A DNA stretch of 55,111 nt, taken from contig CANCEU010000013.1 of NCBI GenBank assembly GCA_947375185.1, positions 1 to 55,111 of the forward strand, given 5' to 3'. A program made the position numbers and the translations under genes. This stretch comes from Chitinophagaceae bacterium (GTDB taxonomy: Bacteria; Bacteroidota; Bacteroidia; Chitinophagales; Chitinophagaceae). The notes under the pieces are model-generated. The model ran no database searches and was not told where the DNA came from. It worked only from the letters and a program-made list of their open reading frames with translations. Positions 35,820 through 44,119 of the stretch are shown here, piece by piece. Position 1 is the first letter of the stretch; each line of letters starts with the position of its first letter.

Positions 35820-36911
35820 TTATTGGCCTAAAAAGTCAGCAATCAAACTATGAAAATGATGCGTTCCTTGCTCACGTTGTGTTGCATAACGTCCGTAATG
35901 ATAAAAGCGTGAACGGATTCCTTGTTGTACATACTGCACTACTTCTTCATCCTCTTGCTCTACCGTATCCAATCCACTTCCTGCTCCTTGTCCTAATTTA
36001 CTTTCATCAAATACAAAACTCAGAAAACTCACTTTGGTATTATTCGCATCTATTGGCTGCACCACGTTTAAAGACAATCCCCAAGGGTAAAAATTAAACA
36101 TCATATTAGGAAACACCCAAAAATAATAAGCTGCAATTCGCTTGCCTGCATCGGGATGATCTACTGGCATTTCAAAACAATGCTCATCGTCTTTCGCAAT
36201 CCCCAATTGCAAGTTTGCATATTTAAAAGTCTCTGTTTTATAATCTTTAAAATCTAAAAATGCATTTAGCCCTGGATGCACAAATGGGATATGAAATCCT
36301 TCTAAATAATTTTCACAATACAATGCCCAATTGGCTTTAATGTAATAATCATTGGATCTTGATGCATCAAACACTAAATCATTTATCGGCAACCATCCAA
36401 TACGTTCTTCCATCTCTCTAAAAAACAATTCAGGACCTAATCCTTTTTGCAATTGCGTAAATAACAACGGCCCCCATTGATACAATTGTAAATGATGTAA
36501 GTGATTATTCTCTGGAATAAAATTTTCAACATCTTTAAACTCTGGCATGGAAATAAATTTTCCATCTAAGTGAAATGCACGACCATGGTATTTACAACGC
36601 AAATGCTTTTGCGCACTACAAGGCTCATACACCATTAAATTTCCGCGATGCGTACACACATTCGAAAGGCAATGAATATGATTATCGGTATCGCGCGTTA
36701 GCACCAAGGGCTCATCTATGTAATTTTCTAAAAATTTAATAGGATGTGCATCTCCCGGCTTAGGCACCATACCCGTATGGCCAATATATTGCCAACTAGG
36801 GGCGAATATCTTTTCCTTTGACGCCTCTAACCACTTTGGTTCTAAGTAAAAACTAGTATCAATCGTCTTTGCTCTCGCAATATTCGGGTCAATATAAAAC
36901 GGCTTATCCAT
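35820..36911 (-). CDS. Rieske non-haem iron oxygenase, alpha subunit
   Basis: About 363 residues from ATG 36911 (MDKPFYIDP); an in-frame ATG at 36938 adds nine residues. The Rieske 2Fe-2S site is complete: Cys86-x-His88, 17 residues, Cys106-x-x-His109. The mononuclear iron site shows Glu204-x-x-His207-x4-His212 (NYLEGFHIPFVH). The layout is that of aromatic-ring-hydroxylating or choline-monooxygenase-like alpha subunits. No beta subunit, ferredoxin or reductase gene lies nearby, so electron donors must be elsewhere. Substrate not recognisable from sequence. The last base abuts the stop of the SAM-hydrolase gene on the other strand. Confidence 0.88.
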   Translation of the reverse strand: MDKPFYIDPNIARAKTIDTSFYLEPKWLEASKEKIFAPSWQYIGHTGMVPKPGDAHPIKFLENYIDEPLVLTRDTDNHIHCLSNVCTHRGNLMVYEPCSAQKHLRCKYHGRAFHLDGKFISMPEFKDVENFIPENNHLHHLQLYQWGPLLFTQLQKGLGPELFFREMEERIGWLPINDLVFDASRSNDYYIKANWALYCENYLEGFHIPFVHPGLNAFLDFKDYKTETFKYANLQLGIAKDDEHCFEMPVDHPDAGKRIAAYYFWVFPNMMFNFYPWGLSLNVVQPIDANNTKVSFLSFVFDESKLGQGAGSGLDTVEQEDEEVVQYVQQGIRSRFYHYGRYATQREQGTHHFHSLIADFLGQ

Positions 36912-37006
36912 AGCACACAATTTGACCCCAAGGTACAAAATGCCCGCTAGAAAATATTCATAAAAATACTAAATAATTTAGTTAATATTGCTAATAAATT
37001 TAGTTT

Positions 37007-37450
37007 ATGGAATATATAGATATGGATCCAAGCGAGGGAATCGCGACCCAACAGATTAATAAAAACTACCAAGCAGGTCAGGTAGTGCAGGCGAATGCCA
37101 CTGGTTTTGGCGCCGCATCGGACGACTTTATGGAAAGAGGAATTGACTTAAACGAGCAACTCATTCACAATAAACCTGCCACTTTTTTTTTCAGGGTCAA
37201 TAGTGACGCCATGCTCGGGGCCGGCATTCATATTGGAGATACTTTAATTGTAGATAGAAGCGTTCCTCCTAAAACGGGAAAAGTGGTAGTGGCTATTTTA
37301 AATGGTGAATTTTTAGTGCGCCGTTTACAAATGCAAGCGCATAGTATTACCCTACTGCCCGAAAATAAAAAATATGGTGCGATACATATTGAACATTTAG
37401 AGGACTATAAAACATGGGGCGTAGTGACTTATGTAATTCATGGTTTATAA
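37007..37450 (+). CDS. umuD: UmuD-like S24 protein lacking the Ser-Lys dyad
   Basis: 147 residues, matching UmuD in length and order: a short arm, the linker before DFMERGIDLNEQLI, PATFFFRVNSDAMLGAGI, GDTLIVDRSV, NGEFLVRRLQM and a C-terminal WGVVTYVIHGL. In Escherichia coli UmuD the catalytic residues are Ser60 (GDSM) and Lys97 (TVKK). At the matching places this protein has SDAM (Ser to Ala) and VRRL (Lys to Arg); both were checked codon by codon. Self-cleavage, which normally makes active UmuD', is therefore not expected. It is upstream of umuC by 46 bp and is otherwise intact with no frameshift. Confidence 0.88.
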   Translation: MEYIDMDPSEGIATQQINKNYQAGQVVQANATGFGAASDDFMERGIDLNEQLIHNKPATFFFRVNSDAMLGAGIHIGDTLIVDRSVPPKTGKVVVAILNGEFLVRRLQMQAHSITLLPENKKYGAIHIEHLEDYKTWGVVTYVIHGL

Positions 37451-37470
37451 TAACTAATAAATAGCGCGCA

Positions 37471-37486
37471 AAATACCTGCGTATTT
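37471..37486 (+). promoter_or_regulatory. Small palindrome between umuD and umuC
   Basis: AAATAC-CTGC-GTATTT forms 6-bp arms around a 4-base centre, ending 12 bp before the GTG start of umuC. It could be a weak hairpin or an operator; there is no T run after it. Confidence 0.25.
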
Positions 37487-37498
37487 AAATTTAAAAAT

Positions 37499-38794
37499 GT
37501 GCAAGCGATTATTGATTGTAATAGTTTTTACTGTTCCTGCGAAAGGCTTTTTGCCCCAACTTTACAAAATGCACCCATCGTTGTTTTAAGTAATAATGAC
37601 GGATGCATTGTTTCTCGTTCGGATGAAGCAAAAAAGCTAGGCATTGCCATGGCAGCACCCTATTTTCAGGAAGCCGATCGCATTAAAAAATTTGGGATAC
37701 ATACTTTTTCCTCTAATTATCATTTATATGGAGACCTTAGTTGGCGGGTAATGGAAACCATGAGATCCTTGCTACCAAAGGAGCATGTAGAAGTGTATTC
37801 GGTAGACGAAGCCTTTGTGGACTTACATCATATTGCTGATAAAGATGTGTATGATTTTTGTATTCATTTAAAAAATACGATTGAAACCTGGACAGGTATT
37901 TCCGTTTCGATTGGCGCCGCTCCTAATAAAGTATTAAGTAAAGTGGCCAATAGGCTCGCTAAAAAAAACAAAGTACAAACCAATTGCGTAGTGGTTTTAG
38001 ATAGCGCGCAAAAAATACAAACTGCCTTACAAAAAACACCTATTGAAGATGTTTGGGGCATTGGTTATCAATATAGCGAAAAACTAAAAGTGTATGGCAT
38101 TAACACTGCATTTGCATTAAGCATGAAAGACCTTAGTTGGGGTAAAAAATTCTTAGGGGGCATCAATGGCATCAAATTAATTAGAGAATTAAAAGGATTG
38201 CAAAGTCATAGCATGCAAGCACCGCGTACCGAGAAAAAAATGATTGCCACTACGCGTATGTTTGGACGCAATGTAAGTGAGTGGCAGGAAATTGAAGAAG
38301 CACTAGCCACCTATGCTACTCGTTGCTGCGAAAAACTAAGAAGACAACATAGCGCCGCAAAATGTGTGCAAGTTTTTTTACTACGCAAACCCCCTCCCAT
38401 CCCATATGGTAGCGCGCAAGCACATTATCATCGAGGCAGTCAGGTAAATGGATATGCATTACTAGACAATCCAAGTAATGTCACCCCCGATATTATCAAG
38501 GCCGTGGTGGCCATCGGCAAAACCCTTTTTGAGAAAGGAGAAGTGTACAAAAAAGCAGGAGTCATTGTAAGTGACTTTGTACCCGATAGTGTATTGCAAA
38601 CCAACTTATTTATTGCCCCAGCCGATGCAAGACGCAAAAAACTAATGAATGTTATTGATAATATGAATGCCGCTTACCGCAATGATGTACTCAAATTTGG
38701 AACCTCAAGCACTCACAAAAACTGGAAAATGCGTAGTGAAAAGCGTAGCAAACGGTATACTACCCGCTGGGACGAGCTTTGTCAGGTTCAATAA
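37499..38794 (+). CDS. umuC: Y-family translesion DNA polymerase UmuC
   Basis: 431 residues. Start is GTG at 37499; an ATG two bases upstream is in another frame and hits a stop early. The Y-family palm shows IIDCNSFYCSCERLF (catalytic Asp6) and VYSVDEAFVDL with the second Asp-Glu pair, so the active site is complete. SNNDGCIVSRSDEAKKLGI and the helix-hairpin-helix around VWGIGYQYSEKL are also typical, and the C-terminal UmuC-specific region ends TRWDELCQVQ. It bypasses DNA lesions as polymerase V with UmuD partners, although the UmuD next to it looks uncleavable. Confidence 0.94.
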   Translation: MQAIIDCNSFYCSCERLFAPTLQNAPIVVLSNNDGCIVSRSDEAKKLGIAMAAPYFQEADRIKKFGIHTFSSNYHLYGDLSWRVMETMRSLLPKEHVEVYSVDEAFVDLHHIADKDVYDFCIHLKNTIETWTGISVSIGAAPNKVLSKVANRLAKKNKVQTNCVVVLDSAQKIQTALQKTPIEDVWGIGYQYSEKLKVYGINTAFALSMKDLSWGKKFLGGINGIKLIRELKGLQSHSMQAPRTEKKMIATTRMFGRNVSEWQEIEEALATYATRCCEKLRRQHSAAKCVQVFLLRKPPPIPYGSAQAHYHRGSQVNGYALLDNPSNVTPDIIKAVVAIGKTLFEKGEVYKKAGVIVSDFVPDSVLQTNLFIAPADARRKKLMNVIDNMNAAYRNDVLKFGTSSTHKNWKMRSEKRSKRYTTRWDELCQVQ

Positions 38795-38849
38795 GCATAG
38801 TTGGTGGAAAACCCTTCTATAAAAATTCGGATAAATGCTTTTGCTGATG

Positions 38850-38857
38850 TATTTTTG
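38850..38857 (+). promoter_or_regulatory. Possible -7 element (TAnnTTTG) ahead of the carB-like gene
   Basis: TATTTTTG fits the Bacteroidota -7 consensus and lies 15 bp before the ATG at 38873, which supports that ATG over the one at 38801. No convincing -33 element is seen at the usual spacing. Confidence 0.35.
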
Positions 38858-38872
38858 CCCAATTTTATACAT

Positions 38873-40066
38873 ATGAGCAACAATCTGAACTCCAACGAAT
38901 CGATCCCCTCAAAAAAGAAGAAAATTATAGTATTAGGCAGTGGCCCTAATCGTATTGGACAAGGTATTGAATTTGACTATTGTTGTGTACATGGATTATT
39001 AGCAGTGAAAGAATCTGGATACGAAGCCATCATGGTAAACTGTAATCCAGAAACCGTATCCACCGATTTTGACATGGCCGATAAATTATATTTCGAGCCT
39101 GTGTTTTGGGAACACATTTGGGAAATTATTGAATTAGAACAACCTGAAGGTGTGATTGTACAATTAGGTGGACAGACTGCATTAAAGTTAGCGAAGCGTT
39201 TAACCGAGCGTGGCATTAAAATTATAGGTACATCATTTGATAGTTTAGATATTGCAGAAGATAGAGGTCGATTCAGTGACTTATTAAAAGAATTAAAAAT
39301 TCCTTATCCTAATTATGGCACAGCTTACACTGCAGATGAAGCCATTGAAGTTGCCAATCAAGTAGGTTACCCGGTATTAGTAAGACCTAGTTATGTTATT
39401 GGTGGACAAAGAATGCGTATTGTAATAAATGATGCTGAAGTTGAAACTGCAGTAGTAGGAATTTTAAAACATATTCCTGATAATAAAATTTTAATTGACC
39501 ATTTCTTAGATCGTTGTCAAGAAGCCGAAGTGGATGCCATTTTTGATGGTGAAACTTTTCATGTGATGGGTGTAATGGAACATATTGAACCAGCAGGAAT
39601 TCATAGTGGCGACAGTAATGCAGTACTACCTGCATTTAACTTGACTCCATTGATTGTTGCAACAATGGAATTTTACAGTGAGAAAATTGCAAGAGCTTTA
39701 AACATCAGAGGATTGATTAATATTCAGTTTGCTATTAAAGATGATCAAGTATATGTAATTGAAGCAAATCCAAGAGCTTCAAGAACTACTCCGTTCATTG
39801 CTAAAGCATATCAAATTCCTTATTTGAATATTGCAACAAAAGTAATGTTAGGCTCAGCAAAGCTTACCGACTTTACGATGGAGAAAAAACTAGATGGATT
39901 CGCTATTAAAGAACCTGTATTTAGCTTCGAAAAATTCCCTGGCGTCAATAAAGAATTAGGACCAGAAATGAAGAGTACAGGAGAAGCCATTCGATTTATT
40001 AAAGACTTACGCGATCCTTACTTCAGAACCTTGTACAAAGAGCGTTCCATGAACTTGTCTCGTTAA
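38873..40066 (+). CDS. carB: Second half of carbamoyl-phosphate synthase large subunit, as a separate gene
   Basis: About 397 residues from ATG 38873 (MSNNLNSNES); an ATG at 38801 would add 24 unrelated residues. It starts where the second synthetase half of CarB begins, IIVLGSGPNRIGQGIEFDYC, and continues through the pre-ATP-grasp NCNPETVSTDFD, ATP-grasp PVLVRPSYVIGGQRM, and VIEANPRASRTTPF. It ends after LGPEMKSTGEAIRF with a short tail, lacking the C-terminal allosteric MGS domain. The first half (glutamine-linked bicarbonate phosphorylation) is absent: the upstream neighbour is umuC. Probably works with a separately encoded N-terminal half in carbamoyl-phosphate synthesis. It ends in a terminator. 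Confidence 0.85.
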   Translation: MSNNLNSNESIPSKKKKIIVLGSGPNRIGQGIEFDYCCVHGLLAVKESGYEAIMVNCNPETVSTDFDMADKLYFEPVFWEHIWEIIELEQPEGVIVQLGGQTALKLAKRLTERGIKIIGTSFDSLDIAEDRGRFSDLLKELKIPYPNYGTAYTADEAIEVANQVGYPVLVRPSYVIGGQRMRIVINDAEVETAVVGILKHIPDNKILIDHFLDRCQEAEVDAIFDGETFHVMGVMEHIEPAGIHSGDSNAVLPAFNLTPLIVATMEFYSEKIARALNIRGLINIQFAIKDDQVYVIEANPRASRTTPFIAKAYQIPYLNIATKVMLGSAKLTDFTMEKKLDGFAIKEPVFSFEKFPGVNKELGPEMKSTGEAIRFIKDLRDPYFRTLYKERSMNLSR

Positions 40067-40111
40067 AAATAGAAAAGCCCTTAATTAAAATTTAAGGGCT
40101 TTTCTATTTTT
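40065..40111. terminator. Strong bidirectional terminator after carB
   Basis: 20-bp perfect arms (40065-40084 and 40092-40111) with a 7-base loop; the arms carry A runs on one side and T runs on the other, so it can act on both strands. The carB stop codon is embedded at its edge. Core sequence CCCTTAATTAAAATTTAAGGG recurs in part at 40164-40190. Confidence 0.85.
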
Positions 40112-40126
40112 CTCTTTTGATTTTTT

Positions 40127-40153
40127 CAAAACCACCCATAAACGGTGGCTTTG
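40127..40153. repeat. Hairpin with CATAAAC loop, REP-like family member
   Basis: Arms CAAAACCACC and GGTGGCTTTG (one mismatch) around loop CATAAAC. A hairpin with the same loop region (CCATAAACGG on the minus strand) and a preceding T run occurs at 54863-54892. It is part of a compound palindromic element at this convergent gene boundary. Confidence 0.5.
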
Positions 40154-40163
40154 ATTTACTTTA

Positions 40164-40190
40164 CCTTAATTAAAATTTAAGGGCTTTTTT
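40164..40190 (+). terminator. Second terminator copy in the same intergenic region
   Basis: CCTTAA (40164-40169) and TTAAGG (40177-40182) form a short stem, followed by GC and six T. The sequence from CCTTAA to GGGCTTTT duplicates the core of the terminator at 40065-40111. Confidence 0.6.
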
Positions 40191-40200
40191 ATTACTTTTC

Positions 40201-40272
40201 TACACATCAGACGCTTTCGCGTCCTCTTAATTTTTTCAAAGCCACCTAAGAAGTCGCAAAGCGACTGATGTG
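40201..40272. repeat. REP-like palindromic intergenic element, copy 1
   Basis: The element has outer inverted arms CACATCAG (40203-40210) and CTGATGTG (40265-40272) and two inner hairpins, GACGC-tttc-GCGTC (40210-40223) and AGTCGC-aaa-GCGACT (40252-40266). The reverse complement of 40201-40236 aligns with 54894-54929 (shared blocks TTAAGA.GACGC and TGATGTGTA). It lies between two convergent genes, carB and the M28 peptidase. Confidence 0.65.
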
Positions 40273-40280
40273 AAAACAAA

Positions 40281-41654
40281 CTACGGATTCACTCCGTGTT
40301 GATCTACTAAATAAATGAAGGCTGCAATATTCACAGCGCCTAATAATAATTCACGCTTATTTACATTTTCAAATACATCTGTTTTTGCGTGATGAATATC
40401 AAAGTAGCGTTGACTATCTGGAATCATACTTGACATGATAATATTTTTATCGTAACTAGTGAGCGGTCCAATATCTGCTCCACCACCACCAGCTGTAACT
40501 TCGGTCCCATAAGGTTTCAACAATGAAGTCCATTGTTGAAAGCGCGCAAATTGAGCAGGAGAACAAGTAATTGCAATAGATCTTGGTGTAAAGCCACCCT
40601 CATCGCTTTCTAAAGCAAGTATATGTTTTTCTTTATTCGACTTTGCAAGTTCAGCATATTTAGCGCCACCCTTTCCACCATTTTCTTCATTCGCAAACAA
40701 AACAAATCGAATGGTGTGTTTTGGTTGATAGTTCAATGCTTTCATAGTACGCAATACTTCCATACTATGCACTACACCTGCACCATCATCATGTGCTCCT
40801 TCATTTACATCCCAGCTATCTAAGTGTCCACCGATGGTTATAATTTCTTCCGGATGCTCAGTGCCTTTTAATTCAGCAACCACATTATTTTCATCTGCAT
40901 CTGGTAAAAAGAAACCATAAGTTTGCATCTGTACACGAACCGTTCCTTTTTTAGCTTGTGCATACAAAGCCTTTGCGTCATTAGGCCCTAATGCAATTGC
41001 AGGAATTTTTGGTTGCGCATCGTCATACACCATGGCGCCAGTATGTGGTGCATTATCCGGTGCTGAGCTTAAAGAATGAATCATCACTCCAATTGCACCA
41101 TATTTTGCTGCACGACTTGGCCCTGATCTTCTATAAACGCCAGATGCACCATACGCTTTAAACGTTTGTACAAGGGTTGGATCAAATTCACTATTAAAAT
41201 AAACAATCTTCCCTTTTACTTCCTCTTTTCTTTTTTCCAATTCATCAAAATTGGCAACGGCTAAAACATCCGCTTCAATTAGGCCATTACTCCCTAATGA
41301 ATTTCCTAATGCCAACACTTCTAATTTTTGAATTGTTGGTTTGCCATTAACACCAACAATAGCTGCGAAATCCTTGCCCCCTCTTTGCCAGCTAGGTGTT
41401 TTACATGGCTGCAAATACACTTTATCTGGACTAAATGCTTCCATATTTCGCTTACCCCACACAGCCGCATTTTGTTGCTGCGGTGAACCTGCCAAACGGC
41501 CTCCTATTTTTTTAGTCAGCTCTCTTAATAAATCATAAGCCTTTCCATTGGACATGATTTCATCTGACATTTTTTTAATCATAATACTATCTTGATTCAC
41601 TTGAGCTTGCGCAATAAATGGCAAACAAAAAACCAGTACTAATAATCGACGCAT
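40281..41654 (-). CDS. M28-family exopeptidase (carboxypeptidase Q-like), exported
   Basis: 457 residues with a signal peptide of about 18 residues (FIAQA before QVN). Two zinc ions are bound by the usual set: His277 (IGGHLDSWD), Asp289 (HDDGAG), Glu323-Glu324 (FANEENGGKGG), Asp351 (LESDEGG) and a distal His near HHAKTD. A PA-like insert lies at about 120-235. The family removes terminal amino acids or dipeptides in the periplasm or at the surface. It is convergent with carB across a palindrome-rich intergenic region. Complete; exact peptide specificity unknown. Confidence 0.9.
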   Translation of the reverse strand: MRRLLVLVFCLPFIAQAQVNQDSIMIKKMSDEIMSNGKAYDLLRELTKKIGGRLAGSPQQQNAAVWGKRNMEAFSPDKVYLQPCKTPSWQRGGKDFAAIVGVNGKPTIQKLEVLALGNSLGSNGLIEADVLAVANFDELEKRKEEVKGKIVYFNSEFDPTLVQTFKAYGASGVYRRSGPSRAAKYGAIGVMIHSLSSAPDNAPHTGAMVYDDAQPKIPAIALGPNDAKALYAQAKKGTVRVQMQTYGFFLPDADENNVVAELKGTEHPEEIITIGGHLDSWDVNEGAHDDGAGVVHSMEVLRTMKALNYQPKHTIRFVLFANEENGGKGGAKYAELAKSNKEKHILALESDEGGFTPRSIAITCSPAQFARFQQWTSLLKPYGTEVTAGGGGADIGPLTSYDKNIIMSSMIPDSQRYFDIHHAKTDVFENVNKRELLLGAVNIAAFIYLVDQHGVNP

Positions 41655-41744
41655 AAGTTGTTATTTTAACATTCAAATAATTCTTAAATATAATTAAACT
41701 TTATCGGATATTTAGTTGTTAATTGCATATTCAACTTAAGTAAA

Positions 41745-42881
41745 ATGAAGATTGGTATTGTTTGTTATCCAACATTTGGAGGAAGTGGGGTTTTAGCAAC
41801 TGAGCTTGGAAAAGCATTAGCCGAAAAAGGGCATGAAATTCATTTTATTACCTACCAACAACCCGTTCGTTTAAATGGCTTCCATGCCAATATATTTTAT
41901 CATGAAGTAAGGGTTCCAACTTATCCTTTATTTGATTATCCTCCATACGAATTGGCTTTAGCAAGTACCATGGTAGATGTAATTTTAAACCACGATTTGG
42001 ATTTAATTCATGCACACTATGCCATTCCACATGCCTCAGCTGCATATACGGCTAAACAAATCATCAAACAAAAAACAGGCAGGTCTGTGCCAGTGATTAC
42101 AACATTGCATGGAACCGATATTACATTGGTGGGTAGAGATAAAACCTACGAACCCGTTGTAACTTTTTCTATCAATGAGAGTGATGCAATTACTGCAGTA
42201 TCTGAAAATTTAAAGGAAGAAACTTTAAAGCATTTTGATATTCGTAAAAACATTCAAGTCATCAATAACTTTGTGGACTTACACCGTTATGATAAAAAAC
42301 CAGTAGCAGCTTTTAGACAAGTGATTGCACCTAATGGAGAAAAAATAATTGTACACGCATCCAACTTTAGAAAAATAAAAAGAATAGATGACGTGATGGA
42401 AATATTTAAAAACATTCACGCTGCAACTCCGGCAAAATTATTAATGGTAGGTGACGGACCAGAGCGTCCAATTGCCGAAGACTTAGCAAGACAGTTTGGT
42501 ATTGAAGCCGATGTTCGTTTTTTAGGAAAGCAAGAGCAAATGGAAGAAATTTTAGCAGTGAGTGATATTTTCTTGCTGCCTTCGGAATATGAAAGTTTTG
42601 GATTAGCTGCATTAGAAGCAATGGCTGCGAGCGCCGTAGTAATTAGCTCGGACGCCGGAGGATTAGCCGAAGTTAATATTGATGGCGTTACAGGATACAC
42701 AGCACCTGTTGGTGATACCAAAACAATGAGCGAAAAAGCCATTGAACTTTTACAAGACGAGGAAAAGTTAAAGGCATTCAAAAAACATGCATTAAAACAA
42801 GCTAAACATTTTGATATTGCCAATATCATTCCACAGTACGAAGCATTATATCGTCAATATTGCCGTACAGGCGACTGCTAA
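41745..42881 (+). CDS. bshA: N-acetyl-alpha-D-glucosaminyl L-malate synthase (bacillithiol step 1)
   Basis: 378 residues, GT4 glycosyltransferase. The BshA pattern is strong: IVCYPTFGGSGVLATELG, THLIxF-like FITYQQPVRL, PLFDYPPYELALAS, AHYAIPHA, and the C-terminal EYESFGLAALEAMA with the donor-site glutamates. It joins GlcNAc from UDP-GlcNAc to L-malate, the first step of bacillithiol, a low-molecular-weight thiol used by many Bacteroidota and Firmicutes. BshB and BshC are not in this window. It is followed at once by the convergent aminotransferase gene (4 bp). Confidence 0.93.
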   Translation: MKIGIVCYPTFGGSGVLATELGKALAEKGHEIHFITYQQPVRLNGFHANIFYHEVRVPTYPLFDYPPYELALASTMVDVILNHDLDLIHAHYAIPHASAAYTAKQIIKQKTGRSVPVITTLHGTDITLVGRDKTYEPVVTFSINESDAITAVSENLKEETLKHFDIRKNIQVINNFVDLHRYDKKPVAAFRQVIAPNGEKIIVHASNFRKIKRIDDVMEIFKNIHAATPAKLLMVGDGPERPIAEDLARQFGIEADVRFLGKQEQMEEILAVSDIFLLPSEYESFGLAALEAMAASAVVISSDAGGLAEVNIDGVTGYTAPVGDTKTMSEKAIELLQDEEKLKAFKKHALKQAKHFDIANIIPQYEALYRQYCRTGDC

Positions 42882-42885
42882 TTAA

Positions 42886-44085
42886 TTATTTACTGCTAGC
42901 CTGATGGATACTCGAAATTATTTTTTCTATTGCTACAATGATTTCATCAATCGTAATGCAAAGTGGTGGCGCAATTCGAATTCGATCCTCTGCAAATAAA
43001 AACCAATCTGTTATAATTCCATTTTCAATACAAGCTGCTGCAATTTTTTTAGTCAACTCCGCCGATTCAAATTGCAAAGACATCCATAAGCCACAATGAT
43101 TGCGATGTAAAATAGCTGGATGATGTAAATGCGTAAGTAAATAGTTTTCTTTTTCTTTCACTGCTTCAATCCATCCACTATTATATAAAACAGTCAAGGC
43201 TGCTAACCCTGCAGCACAAGAAACTGGATTACCCCCAAAGGTAGTGATATGGCCCAATACAGGGTTTTCGGTGAGTGCAGACATCATTTTAGTTGACGCA
43301 ATAAATGCTCCTAATGGAAGCCCTCCCCCTAATGCTTTTCCAACCAATAATACGTCTGGAATAATTCCATATTGTTCAAATGCAAATAGTGTTCCAGTGC
43401 GTCCAAAACCAGATTGAATTTCATCCACAATTAATAGTGCGCATAAAGAATCGCATTTCTTTTTCAATGCTTCAACCCATTCTTTATTTGCAGGTGTAAT
43501 TCCCGTTTCGGCTTGAACCAATTCAACCAATACACAAGCCACCGTATCATCAATCAATTCAATGTCATCCAAATTATTATAACGCAATTGCAAAATATCA
43601 GGAAGTAATGGCCTAAAAGCATTTTTAAAATATTCGTCACCCATTACACTCAATGCGCCCTGTGTACTACCATGGTAAGCGCCCTTGAATGAAACAATTT
43701 TTGTACGACCTGTTACCCGCTTTGCCAATTTCATAGCGCCTTCAGTTGCTTCAGCACCACTATTGGTAAAGTAAACAGCATTTAAATTTTCAGGCAAGAC
43801 CGCTGTAATTGCTTTTGCATATTGCACTTGAGGGGCTTGTACAAATTCACCGTATACAATTACATGCATGTATTTATCTACCTGTTCTTTAATTGCATGA
43901 ACTACTGCAGGATGACTATGACCTATATTACAAACACTAAATCCAGAAATCATATCTATGAATGCTTTGCCATCAACATCATGTATATAAATACCATTAG
44001 CAGTGGCCACTTCAATTCCAATTGGCTTATCGGATGTCTGTGCTAAGTGTTGAAAAAAGAGTTGTCTATTGTTTATTGTTGCCAT
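42886..44085 (-). CDS. Class III PLP aminotransferase
   Basis: 399 residues. The PLP Lys is Lys250 (LLVGKALGGGLP) and the ring-nitrogen Asp is Asp221 (LLIVDEIQSGFGRTG); FTNSGAEATEGAMKLA and HGSTQGALS complete the cofactor pocket. It resembles acetylornithine, ornithine or 4-aminobutyrate aminotransferases, but nothing nearby fixes the substrate. It is transcribed divergently from the gamma-carbonic anhydrase gene, 34 bp between start codons. Confidence 0.85.
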   Translation of the reverse strand: MATINNRQLFFQHLAQTSDKPIGIEVATANGIYIHDVDGKAFIDMISGFSVCNIGHSHPAVVHAIKEQVDKYMHVIVYGEFVQAPQVQYAKAITAVLPENLNAVYFTNSGAEATEGAMKLAKRVTGRTKIVSFKGAYHGSTQGALSVMGDEYFKNAFRPLLPDILQLRYNNLDDIELIDDTVACVLVELVQAETGITPANKEWVEALKKKCDSLCALLIVDEIQSGFGRTGTLFAFEQYGIIPDVLLVGKALGGGLPLGAFIASTKMMSALTENPVLGHITTFGGNPVSCAAGLAALTVLYNSGWIEAVKEKENYLLTHLHHPAILHRNHCGLWMSLQFESAELTKKIAAACIENGIITDWFLFAEDRIRIAPPLCITIDEIIVAIEKIISSIHQASSK

Positions 44086-44119
44086 TCAGCGTAATTTGCA
44101 GTACAAAAGTCGCATTTTT

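Noticed and set aside
36912..36938. ATG at 36938 as start of the Rieske oxygenase
   Set aside because: The nine extra residues are not typical of the family; ATG 36911 begins MDKPFYIDP, closer to related N-termini. The evidence is modest.
37497..37499. ATG at 37497 as the umuC start
   Set aside because: It is in a different frame from the Y-family palm; the GTG at 37499 is in frame with IIDCNSFYCSCER.
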